Shown: positions 1-10,439 of the stretch, piece after piece
Numbering within the stretch: the first letter of the stretch is position 1
Layout of the letters: every line of letters begins with the position of its first letter
From: Meandrina meandrites
Lineage: Eukaryota > Cnidaria > Anthozoa > Scleractinia > Meandrinidae
Assembly: GCA_963693305.1 (NCBI GenBank)
Contig: OY855908.1
Span: forward strand, 4,082,501 to 4,146,500
DNA: 64,000 nucleotides
Direction: 5' to 3'
Program-made: the position numbers and the translations under genes
Notes under the pieces: model-generated
Database searches by the model: none
What the model saw: the letters and a program-made list of their open reading frames with translations, nothing else
Told to the model about the DNA's origin: nothing

Positions 1-401
1 ATTTCTTCGTTTTGTTTCTGTAAATCTCACTTTGCAACGTCGAGCGAAGTGGTCGTTGCTTTCAGGCTTTTCACCATCTCAATATTAGCCTTAGAAGTTT
101 TGTCGAACGTGGTCTTCAGATCACGAAGCTCTTGGTCTTTGATTTGCAGGGAAGCTTTTAATTCGGCTAGTTCTTTCTTGAGCTGCTTGTTATCGAGCAA
201 AATAGAAGACACTGAAATTTGAATGTCGACCAACATCGTTTTGATTTCGTATAAGTTTGGTTCTTCTTCCTCGCTTGGGTCGGTGTCATCTTTCCTCGTT
301 TCGGTCCCGCCAGCGTCCGCCAAATTAGATCACTTGGCCGCCGACTTTTCCTCTTCTACAGATCCACGAGCCCCCCTTTTGTTTTTCTGACCAGGTGGCA
401 T
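1..401 (-). pseudogene. LINE ORF1-like coiled-coil protein, N-terminal remnant with two in-frame TGA stops
   Basis: Read on the minus strand from an ATG at 401 (MPPGQKNKRGARG...), one frame runs to the window edge, broken only by TGA codons at 330-332 and 27-29. Both stops lie inside continuous coding-like sequence: after the first the frame goes on with SNLADAGG, after the second with DLQKQNEE. The N-terminus is basic, followed by an acidic patch (DPSEEEE) and then a heptad-like Leu/Lys/Glu-rich segment (LLDNKQLKKELAELKASL) typical of a coiled coil. This composition is common in LINE ORF1 proteins of cnidarian genomes, where the protein binds element RNA; I infer the family from composition only. 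Both stops could come from CGA by CpG decay. The rest of the element lies outside the window. It could instead be an ordinary coiled-coil pseudogene. Confidence 0.5.
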
Positions 402-512
402 CCAGATATTGGATTTGGATGTAAAACTTTCGCTTATTATGTCGATAAGCACCGAGAGAGGAAGGGTAGAAGCGCTCCGCTTAAAACACACGTTCACCCT
501 GCTCGGGCCCAC

Positions 513-1210
513 GCATGCTCCTTTTCAAATCTCCTTATTAACACTCGGTAAGTTACTAAGTTTAAAACAGGTCGCTTAATTTTCCCGCGAAAGTTTTATC
601 ATTTCCATTCGTCACGCTGCATGGCTGCATGGTAAAACCGGACTATATCCTCAGTTAAATGGTTTTTAATCTGCTAGGAAACTGGAAGCACATATCGCAA
701 AGAGAATCGAGACTTCCCCTAAATTAGTTAAACAAACTTTGAATGAATTTTGTTTACACTCTGTGTATCCCCCGACTTTACCGAATGCATGACGCGTCAC
801 GAATTAAAAGGGCAGACGACAGGTGTTTCAAAAGGTTTGTTTAGAGTTCTTCTTGGCTTTGAAATCATGAGCTGTTCTTTCCGATCAGAAGAATCGCCTT
901 GCAGTCAGGTGTTGGAATTGGCAGAAGAATCCACATCTAACAAAGTCTAGAACAATGTCAGTCTCAGAGACCGCGTCCCTCATGACCAGCAGTCGGGAAA
1001 ACCACCTGTTGTCAGATGCACAGAAATATACCTTTTGGGTAGTAGTTCGAGTTCTCGTAGCCTTTCATAAACATAAAATAAAATGTAAGAAACACCGATT
1101 CCTCGGGTGAAATTGAAAATAGCGAAAGCTGTTGAAAAATTAAGACTAGAACGCTCGCAAAATAGTCTTTGGATGATACGTTGATGTTCATGAACTCAGA
1201 GAATTGCATG
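513..1210. other. Intergenic, nothing recognised
   Basis: No coding signal, RNA gene or clear repeat structure was seen here; the short open frames have no protein-like composition. Confidence 0.5.
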
Positions 1211-1440
1211 TTAAAAAGGGGTCTCTGTAAAATGCTGACCGGATGGCGGCGGATGGCGGATGGCGGATGGCGGATGGCGGATGGCGGATGGCGGATGGCG
1301 GATGGCGGATGGCGGATGGCGGATGGCGGATGGCGGATGGCGGATGACGGATGGAAAAATGCGGATGATAAAATGCGGATGTAAAAATGCGGATGGTAAA
1401 ATGCGGATGATAAAATGCGGATGGTAAAATGCTGATGAAA
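1211..1440 (+). repeat. 7-bp minisatellite (GGATGGC)n with conserved flank
   Basis: A unique lead-in (GGGTCTCTGTAAAATGCTGA) is followed by about 17 copies of GGATGGC and then by a degenerate run of 10-11-bp units of the type aaaatgcggatg. The array is open in several frames on both strands, which explains the long low-complexity reading frames over it; I do not call them genes. The same lead-in, array and tail occur in inverted orientation at 3050-3176. Confidence 0.9.
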
Positions 1441-1454
1441 AGATACGGAAACAA

Positions 1455-3049
1455 AGAAAACTAAAAAAAAAGTAATAATGAAATGCTGATGAAAGGGAAA
1501 TTTATTTGCGTTGCTCTCTCAAAAAGAAGACTGTCTATTTAGTCCGGGAGAAGTCCAGATTTTTTTCTTCATTTACATCGGATCCGAATAAAATGGGGAA
1601 GACTTTCATTGAAGAAGAGATACTCGACTTTCCTTTATCATCAGCCGGTCCGTTCTAAAGGCTAGCGCGCGTGAATGAACATAAACGAACGCAACTGAGG
1701 TCTATGGAGTCGTCCGATAGCGAGAAGTCTAGTTTGGAACGTTTGTTATGAAAAGAAAATGAATGAAATGAAACCGGATTGCCAAACAAATTAGCGCTAA
1801 AAATAGACTCACTCGTTTTAGCAGTAAACCCTTTCAAAGGCGGCACGAATTTTCACAGATAAAATGAAAAAACAGAAACAATATTTTAGCAGGAATATCT
1901 TTTGATTGGTATTTTAAGTGAAAAAAAGACTCACAAATTTGTTCTAATCGAAATTTTATGGAAGTTTTTCAAAGCTAATGTTGTTGTGATGTTTCGTTTT
2001 TCATACAACCTTAACTGAACAGTCTACCAGTGAGGCCGGGTTGAAGATCCTGAATTTATTGAAACGTGTCACGGCGTGGAAAACTTTAGTCTAATACTGT
2101 AAAGACTCCCTCGCCTTCACTCTGGTAATCACCGTTATAGAATATTTTGATATTGTGAACCAGAAATTAAGGAAATTCACTTCTGATAGTTATTTTTTAA
2201 TGCATCCTGATTTAATGACAGTTTGATATCTTTATCATGCTTACGTTAGAAGTTACCGGTTACCTCATTTCGGCCTGTGCATTTCAAATTGTTGATTTTA
2301 TTCACGTGAAAAATATAGAAAGTAACTGAATGTTAACGCTTTATCCGGAACAGTTTTCAGGCATATCACCCGATTTGAAGTGAACTTACTTAGGGGACAT
2401 GTTCTGGAATCGTCATCACTAAGGGAATATGCTACTTTATTATGACAAATTTGTGGTAAATTAGAAGTTCCTGTTTTAAGTAGCTTATACAAGCACATTA
2501 TTTGTACGGGGGTGGGTTGCGTACGACATCATAGACTCCTCCAGCCTGAATGACCTTAGGGGACGTAGGAAAAAGGAAGAGCGAAGGATAACCTTGCCCC
2601 CTCCCCTTAGGAAGGCCGAGTAATCATGCAATTGCCGAGGTAAGTCTTACCTTCAATCATGTTATAGCTCCAGAGCCACCCAATGACGGCTTAGCTTACC
2701 GCGAGAGCATTTAGACAACATATGGGCAACACGAACTTGCTTAGTTCAATAACCTTTTGGTTTGCCGGTCCGTTTACTTCTCTTTTGAGTCGGGCAAAGT
2801 GGTAAGATAAATTTGTTCTGGCTATTTCCAATCGCAATTAACATAGAACAATAGTCAGACATAACCATAGCGCTGTATATAGGCGCCAAAAAGAGCATTC
2901 ATTCTTACCGCAAATATTTTCACCGCCAGCCATCAGAAGAGGTCCAGAAGAAACAACCATGTATTATCTTGCTGTGATAATCGAAATCTGATTGAACTAT
3001 TCTCCTTGATTTATTTTTGATTTTTTTTTAATTTCTAAGTATCTGCATT
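1455..3049. other. Intergenic, nothing recognised
   Basis: No gene or repeat could be supported. The segment lies between the two inverted minisatellite modules and could be the interior of one element, but I saw no coding capacity. Confidence 0.45.
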
Positions 3050-3176
3050 TTTTCATCCGCATTTTGCCATCCGCATTTTATCATCCGCATTTTTCCATCC
3101 GTCATCCGCCATCCGCCATCCGCTGCCATCCGCCGCCATCCGGTCAGCATTTTACAGAGACCCGTTAAAAAGACAG
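3050..3176 (-). repeat. Inverted, shorter copy of the GGATGGC minisatellite module
   Basis: The reverse complement reads the same lead-in (GGGTCTCTGTAAAATGCTGA) followed by a short GGATGGC array of only a few units, interrupted by ggatggca, and the same aaaatgcggatg tail as at 1211-1440. Repeat number differs sharply between the two copies. Confidence 0.85.
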
Positions 3177-3353
3177 TCCTGATCAGCATCAAGAGCTCAG
3201 CGTAAATTTTCAAGACTAGGCATGTTCTATGAAGGATCTTGAAAACATAGACTGTGAGGAATAAACGCTGTGAAGGCTTGATAATGTTCCAGATACATGT
3301 GAAACACTGTAGACTCGAATACATCTCTATCGGTATGGTAATAATTAGTATAG

Positions 3354-4556
3354 GTAATCACATGATTTCGAGTGCAATTTGGGATAAATCAGCACGAGTA
3401 TAAATTTTTCAAAGGCTAACCAAATTGCACGAGCCCGTAGGGCGAGTGCAATTTGTAGTCTTTGAAAAATTTACGAGTGCTGATTTATCCCAAATTGCAC
3501 CACAGGCAGCCCAAGCTCACGTTTCGAGCGGTTGGTAGGTATAAATTGGTGTTGCGTAACACTAGACCGTTGAGAATATTATAAGGCTTTGTATGGGATT
3601 TGGGTCGATTTTGGCCGCATTTATGCTTAAAATACAGTAAATATACAAAATAAACTTACTTTTGCCATTTGCTGTGTCCTTTTGCCTGTTTTGCGTCTTG
3701 AAGTGGTGTTTTATTCGATTTTTCTCTTCCCTGTTCCTTCCTTCCTAAGACGGAGTCAAGGCGAAACACTGCCATGGCGATCGATCCGCGATCGAGCGGC
3801 GATTTTTAGCCCGAAAATCGGTCCCAACGGCGTCTTTTCCTTTCTCACGTAAAGGTCGTTAGCTCTCCTCCTCCCACGAATCCACAGCTTTGGAAAATCT
3901 CAATGCATACCCACATACGTCCACGGGAGGGAAGGTAAAAATTACTTAGTCGCAATTTCTAAGTAATTTTTACCTTCCCTCCCGTGGACGTATGTGGATT
4001 TGACACCAGGCCAGGCCGCTAAGCCTAGTTTGAAACGGTCGTGTCAACTTCGAATTACACAGGAATTGCAGACCTCCGAAACCTATGGATTAGTCGTGAA
4101 AATCGGTTTATTTCAAAGGGAATACATTGAGATTTTCCAAAGCTGTGGATTCGTGGGAGGAGGAGAGCTAACGACCTTTACGTGAGAAAGGAAAAGACGC
4201 CGTTGGGACCGATTTTCGGGCTAGAAATCGCCGCTCGATCGTGGATCGATCGCCATGGCAGTGTTTCGCCTTGACTCCGTCTTAGGAAGGAAGGAACAGG
4301 GAAGAGAAAAATCGACTAAAACACCACTTCAAGACGCAAAACAGGCAAAAGGACACAGCAAATGGCAAAAGTAAGTTTATTTTGTATATTTACTGTATTT
4401 TAAGCATAAATACGGCCAAAATCGACCCAAATCCCATACAAAGCCTTATAATATTCTCAACGGTCTAGTGTTACGCAACACCAATTTATACCTACCAACC
4501 GCTCGAAACGTGAGCTTGGGCTGCCTGTGATTGCACGAGAAAAATCATGTGATTAC
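3354..4556. mobile_element. 1.2-kb palindromic (foldback) element
   Basis: The ends are complementary (GTAATCACATGATT at 3354, AATCATGTGATTAC ending at 4556). Long arms, roughly 3500-3955 and 3960-4535, are near-identical inverted copies. The centre holds a tight inner hairpin near 3911-3998 (ccacatacgtccacggg and its complement). The right arm carries about 120 bp near 4005-4126 absent from the left; the left arm carries a nested palindrome at 3372-3500. No protein is encoded. No clean target duplication was found, so the superfamily is unknown. Confidence 0.8.
3372..3500. mobile_element. 129-bp palindrome nested in the left arm
   Basis: It starts GTGCAATTTGGGATAAATCA and ends with the complement; the two halves meet near a short GAGCCCGTAGGGCGAG centre. 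The corresponding site of the right arm reads gtgcaat/cacaggc without it, so this is an insertion into, or expansion within, one arm. Confidence 0.7.
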
Positions 4557-6524
4557 TTGTTAATAATACACATACAAAAATTTCTCTGCAAGTAGACGAC
4601 AGGTCAGTCGCTTACCTTTCCGAATCGTTGTCAAAACATTTCGGAGTTGCCAAGCTTTGTAAATCTAAATACTGCTACGGAATTTTAAAGCTCTCTGTCA
4701 TGCATTATCAGGTGCTTTTATCTTCATTCAGTTACATGGGAATGAGCTGAAATGTGCGACTTCAATTCAGGCTTGTAATCTTCATTCTTTACGAGCTGTC
4801 GCGAAAGAAAATCCTCGATTGGTAGCCTTCAGTAGTTTCGTAGAGCCTCTTTTGTGCTGCTCAAACGTCCAGTTGCTAGTATATTAGTTTATACACTGAT
4901 AATTTTCGTTAAATCGGTCTAACTTTGCATTAATTGATGTTTTGGTTCTCTCCAAACCCTCCGACAGCGTCGAGACAGCGGCCGCCATTTTGTTTGGCGC
5001 GCTTTCACGGCTTTCCTGTCAATCAACTTAATTTCAACTTTCTGCACTCAATTTCATCTTTTTGCACTCAATTTCAACTTTCTGCACTGTTTGGGATTAA
5101 TTGACGTGCTCTCAGCCAATGAGCTTGCTGAAATTTTTGCATGTGTATTATTATAAAGAAAATTAATTCTGATCAAATATACTTTGTCAACTTGGACAGT
5201 GAACATGAAAATCGTTTGTTTTATGAATAATTCAGTTTATGAATCATTTTTTTACGAATAATTCAGCAATTATTAACATATCTACTGAGACAGACGTCAG
5301 TACTGAACAATTCATGTCCACGAGCGAGAGACCACTGTATGTTATCCAATATTTCTCTATTTGAATGGTTCGTAGAATAACGAAAGTAGAACGTGGTTTT
5401 TTTTCCTGACAGAAAAAAAAAAGATGATACATTTTTTCACATCGATCAATCTCTCTAAATGAGCGTTTTGTAACATGAATATTGCCTAAGAAATGGTTCT
5501 CATTCAAGTTTAATTTTCTCCTTTGGTAAGACCGCGCTCTCGCTCGCTCGCTCGCTCGCATCATTTGCACCCTTTGCAAAGAAAAGAATAATGTAGAACT
5601 GTTGAACAATGCAGACTGGTGATACAAACCTAAAAATACGTCGCAGCTCGTGATGGAAACATTTCACAATGATTCATGACCTGAAGAAGATTTTTTTTGT
5701 TGCAGTATTGCCATTTTTGTCAATTATTTTTACATCAGTATATTTCTTGATCATTGGTACTTTTTGGGAGGTAACCCATGCCTCTTAAGCGCGGCACATC
5801 AAGCTTATTCTATCCAGTTGTAAACTAGAAAGTTAGAAATATCGAATAAAGTAAACTGACTCAGTTTAACTTCGCATTTTAATTTTGCGATGGTTACAAT
5901 TTTAGCTTTCTATTTCGTTGTCTCATTCATCGGTCATTATTTGCTTTAAAAGACCTTAAAATCATCGTAGAAAAACCAGTGTGTTTACTATTATCAACCA
6001 CATAAGTAGAGTATGTCTGTCTGATTTAAAAGAGATTTTTCTTTGGTTTTATATCACAATACAACTGAAAGGAGAAAATGAAATCTAGAACTCACTTTCT
6101 ATTGTAAGATCGTTCCAAGGTAGCGTAAAAATGTCTTAAATATGAAGCGATCATTTTTTGGTTCTGCATTTAATATTTTCCAGCCTAGCTCTTGAAATTG
6201 TTTGCAGAGAAAAACAAATCGGTCTTCACCAGTCTCAGAAAACAAATCGAGTGAGTATCAAATTTTACTGTTGCGGCGCAGTACTTAACTCTGACGCTGC
6301 ATTGGAACATTCCAAATAAAACCTGAATTGGTTTGTTTAAACTCTGATCATTCCTACCTCTCTCTTGGAACTTGTATAACGGATCACAGCGCGATGGGAA
6401 AATACTTCTTCAAGTACTGACTGAGAATGGCGCGAGTTGGTCGTATTTAAACCCTTTAGGTGTGGATTTAATTATGCCTTTGCGTGCGGTAGCGCTGTTT
6501 TGCTTTACGGGTGAAAATGCACCA
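4557..6524. other. Intergenic with small simple repeats
   Basis: No gene recognised. Around 5032-5091 a ~24-bp motif (aatttcaactttctgcactc) is repeated about three times. Near 5537-5560 lies a short CGCT microsatellite. Confidence 0.5.
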
Positions 6525-7772
6525 AACAAAAGCATTCCTACGTTTTGATATCGTTACATTGACAACAAAAGCGAAACTGTCTCGTGTCCTTTGTTTATTA
6601 AATATCCCCCAGGCATGAGATGTAACTCTATTCCCAATTCCCTTTTTTAATGACTACTTTTTTATATTGACGTGTCAAGAGGACCTTGTTTGATAGTCCA
6701 GACTAGTCAGATATGAAAGCCATTTCATCTGCTGGTTAAGAGAACAAAAGCATTCCTACGTTTTAATATCGTTACATTGACAACAAAAGCGAAACTGTCT
6801 CGTGTCCTTTGTTTATCAAATATCCTCCAGGCATAAGATGTAACTGTATATACCTATTACTTTTTTTAATTATTTTTTACATATTTACGTGACAAGCGAA
6901 CCTTGTTTTATAGTAGAGACTAGTCAGATATGAAACCATCTGCTGGCAAGCGCAATTCGCTCGCTGCGAGGTAAATATCCACCACTGGCCACCGACAATG
7001 AGGTGAATAGTTCATCATTAAAAATTCATTTGTAAGATAAAGTTTGAAACCTCCTTGTATGAAACCTAAAATATTAATTGTAAACTTGTAATTGCTTAGA
7101 GTATGAAGTTTTGTTTAAGAAAAAGAGAAAGTTGTAATCAATAATTTGAAGACACTTGTCAATATTGTAAACAATTCTTTTAAGAGACACTTAGTTCTCC
7201 AAAGGTTTCCAACGTTTACATGTACGGAATTTATTTTATCTTGGAGACTATTTTTATCTTAAATATAACTTTTTAATTTACCCCCTATTCATAGTTTTAA
7301 CTTACGTTGAATGATATTTATCGATATTGATAAAAAGAGTTCTTTGGAGCACCTGTCGTTACTGAACGATTGGATGGTGAATTTGTTTGTTTCAAAGGCT
7401 TGAGTACACCAAGTCATATGGTATTTGGTTCTCCCATTCCGGAGTGTCGAGTGCTGCAGTAAAAAATGTGAAAGCTGTTTTGTTTGGGAAGATCAGAAAA
7501 CATCTGGCTAGTCTCTACTATAAAACAAGGTTCGCTTGTCACGTAAATATGTAAAAAATAATTTAAAAAAGTTAGTTAGGTATATACAGTTACATCTTAT
7601 GCCTGGAGGATATTTGATAAACAAAGGACACGAGACAGTTTCGCTTTTGTTGTCAATGTAACGATATTAAAACGTAGGAATGCTTTTGTTCTCTTAACCA
7701 GCAGATGAAATGGCTTTCATATCTGACTAGTCTGGACTATTAAACAAGGTCCTCTTGACACGTCAATATAAA
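6525..7772. repeat. Tandem duplication with an inverted third copy
   Basis: Two related direct units lie at 6525-6742 and 6743-6945, both starting aacaaaagcattcctacgtt. A reverse-complement copy of 6661-6928 lies at 7505-7772, so the segment can fold with ~265-bp arms around a ~575-bp loop. No coding sequence was seen in the loop. It is probably a nonautonomous element that was duplicated and inverted; its ends are not resolved. Confidence 0.75.
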
Positions 7773-8233
7773 TAAACGGCACGCAATGCATGCAGAAGCG
7801 ATGACGTTTCATAAGGGGTCTTTAATAATTTTCAGGACATTTGTCAAAAAATTATGGTAAATAAAAGTAGCTGACAACTTCTGTGTGCTGAATGACAGTA
7901 GTCTTATGGGTCAGTTCAGGGCACATTTGACAGGTACTCATCAAATGACGTCATCAATCAAAAACTCCGCCCCTTTTTTCGACTTGGCTTCTGATTAATT
8001 GACAGGGTCGGAAACGAGCCGTTTACAAGTTTCAGGGACGGGACGTCAAAACAACAAACCGGAAATAGTGTCCAAAATATTTATTTTTTTCCTAAAATGC
8101 TTACAATGCGGGACGTTTTTGCCTCGGGTCCTGGTGACCGGCGCCCGACTTACAGAAATATTTACATGAGTGTGCCCAAAGTAGGGGAGATCACAAGGTA
8201 TGTTTTTGATAAAGGTGCTTTGTAGGGAGCTAT
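7773..8233. other. Sequence downstream of the PolB remnant, nothing recognised
   Basis: No ORF or repeat is supported. GC content rises toward the polymerase remnant, so part may be 3' flank of the same Polinton-like element. Confidence 0.4.
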
Positions 8234-9223
8234 TTACAATAAATTTTCAAGTTCGTCCGCCATCTCTTCATCTTCAGGATCCAAACGATAGTAGCCGTAG
8301 GGGTAGGTGAAGAAGGAGGCAGGGTCGATCACACGCTTGTTGTACACCAGCTGGTACTTCTTGACCTGCGTGACAGTGTCGAGGGCGTATTGCTTGGCGT
8401 TACGTACGATGTGGTAGGTTTTCTTCACATCGGTTTGACGCGTTCCAGACTCTAGCGGTTGTTGGATGTCGTCCAAGACATTCTGGCGTAGCACGTCGTA
8501 ATTGAGTTGCTTGGACCCTTCGCTATTAAGGGAAATCCCACGCACCTTACATTCCTGTTTGCCCTCGTTTGTTTGATAACCGTAATTCTTCGGTCCCCCT
8601 GAGGCAAACTCGATGATGTAATCGCCCTGGCCGATCTCGTCTTTAAAGTCACCCAGGTAGTCGCCTAAACTCGGATTGGGTTGATCGGGCAAACAGCGAA
8701 ACACAACGCTGTCGGTGTCGAAGTACAGCACCCGTTCTTGGAGGAGGTCGAGCGCCTGGTAGAGTCTGAGACGGGCCCAGCAGGTGGTGAAACAAGCCAC
8801 AAAGATGTTGAGGTTGGGCGAGACCGGATCGTCTTCGAACTCATGCTTGAAGTGGATCTCAACCCGCTTTTCCGTCAACACGCTCACGTAGCGAATGTCA
8901 TACTTGTCGCTCTCATGGAACTCGCAGAAAGCTACTGGATCGTCGAATTCTCGCACCTGGGTTTTGTTGGGTTTCTGGCCAAACTTGCCCCACATGGAGT
9001 TCAGCATCATCTTCGCCAAAGTGCGCAGACTGGGATTTTTCTTAATCTTGGCAGGGTCGAGACGAATTCCCTCTCGAGCAAAGTAGTCCTCCACATATTT
9101 CCGCTGCTTATCTGGATCGACACCCACGTGAGACGGCCAACCGCTGGCCCCCGAATGCCATTGTCTTTTGCGACATGTACTTACAGCGCCCGATTTCAGG
9201 GCGCACGTCATAATAATTTTCAT
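8234..9223 (-). pseudogene. Polinton-type family B DNA polymerase, C-terminal fragment
   Basis: A 329-codon open frame. From about residue 27 (ASGWPSHVGVD) onward it matches the C-terminal half of protein-primed family B DNA polymerases (DNA_pol_B_2 type): palm motif B as KMMLNSMWGKFGQ (near residues 70-82), motif C as YFDTDSV (near 168-174), then the thumb region to a natural stop. The first ~26 residues are unlike the family, so the coding match is broken near 9145 and the exonuclease and motif A parts are missing. GC content is well above its surroundings. Such polymerases replicate Polinton/Maverick elements from protein-primed ends. No other Polinton gene is visible nearby, so this is a stranded fragment. 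Its motif B differs clearly from the polymerase at 60070-64000, so the two belong to different lineages. Confidence 0.85.
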
Positions 9224-10439
9224 ATTAAGAACTAGTCAGTTGTGATTGGGTAACAGACTTAGCTTTGGGAATACTTTTGAGTTTCGTTGCATTGCCGCTG
9301 CTGTCAATCAAACAGTTGATTGTGTGAAGCAAGTTTCAAGGTGCGATAAAGCGCACAATAGCTCTCTAATTAAGTCGCGCTACCTATTCAAAAGGAGTCA
9401 AACCTCTTTTAACGGCTGCCTTAACGTTGTCTGTAAACAAACAAGAGTACGTTAGCCAAGCCCGTTTACAGAAATTAAAATAAATGAAACTCGCGCTTTA
9501 CAAAAATAATCTTCGCAATTAGGTTGCTTAGCCTTCTTTCAGGTGTAACTGACGAGTACCGCGAAACCGAGTACTCTCAAAGGCTGTGCCTTGGTTGGTC
9601 TGTTTGTCTTTCAGCCTGTTTGTGTCTAAAGAGCTTCACACGAATTCAGCGAGCGCAAATAATTTGTTCCGCTCCTCTGTAAGAGGCGCACAAAAAAATG
9701 AATCGGGTCATTTGACTGACTAGCGTGCTCATGGTTTTTATGTTAAACACCGTCGGACGGTTTACCAAAACAATGTTATTACTGAAGAATGATAAGAAGA
9801 AAAGTGCGTGAAATAAACAAAATATACTTCTTTTGCCGTGTTGATCATTTCAATCTGAAAAATACAACAAGCGCTGGCAACAACCTGACCCACGCCATCA
9901 GTGACTCGTGGGAATTAACATTCTATTGTTTCTTAAAATTAATTATTCAACTTTGGATCCATTTAGATTGATCGCGGGAAGTTTAAAAGTGGTCGAATGA
10001 ACTCCCTTGGGGGGGGCTCAGTGGGCCGTATTTTAAGTTTTACGGGAGTAGAATCAGACAAGTTGAAAGATATAATACTTCCAACCGTCGGATTTGCGCG
10101 AAAAGCCGGCAGGTGATTCTTGAAATGCCACTCATAAAAAGCCATATGAATGCTTTCCTGCTTAGTCCTTTTATGTCGATATTTTCAATCTCAAAGTACC
10201 GATCCCATACATGCAGAGCTACAAAATAGCTGCATTTGAGGCCGAAAAATATAATACTTTCCAAACAGTAACAGACGTAATAGTAGTCACATTGTCTTTA
10301 GGAACCCCTTTTTTATAAAAGCCATATGAATGATAACGAGTAAACTAAACCGTTTTCTTGTAAAAGTAGAATTCCCGAGCGGTGGTGACCGGTTTTGGCC
10401 GAATGTCTTTGTTATTATGCGTACTCTCTCTAATTAGCT
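9224..10439. other. Intergenic, nothing recognised
   Basis: No gene supported. A short motif (aaaagccatatgaatg) occurs near 10137 and 10317; its meaning is unknown. Confidence 0.45.

Noticed and set aside
1169..1454. Long open frames over the GGATGGC array (protein made of MADGGWR-like repeats)
   Set aside because: The frames are a by-product of a 7-bp tandem repeat without stops; both strands are open and there is no start context or flanking coding signal.
8681..9235. 184-codon plus-strand ORF
   Set aside because: It is the antisense shadow of the PolB fragment and has no protein-like composition of its own.
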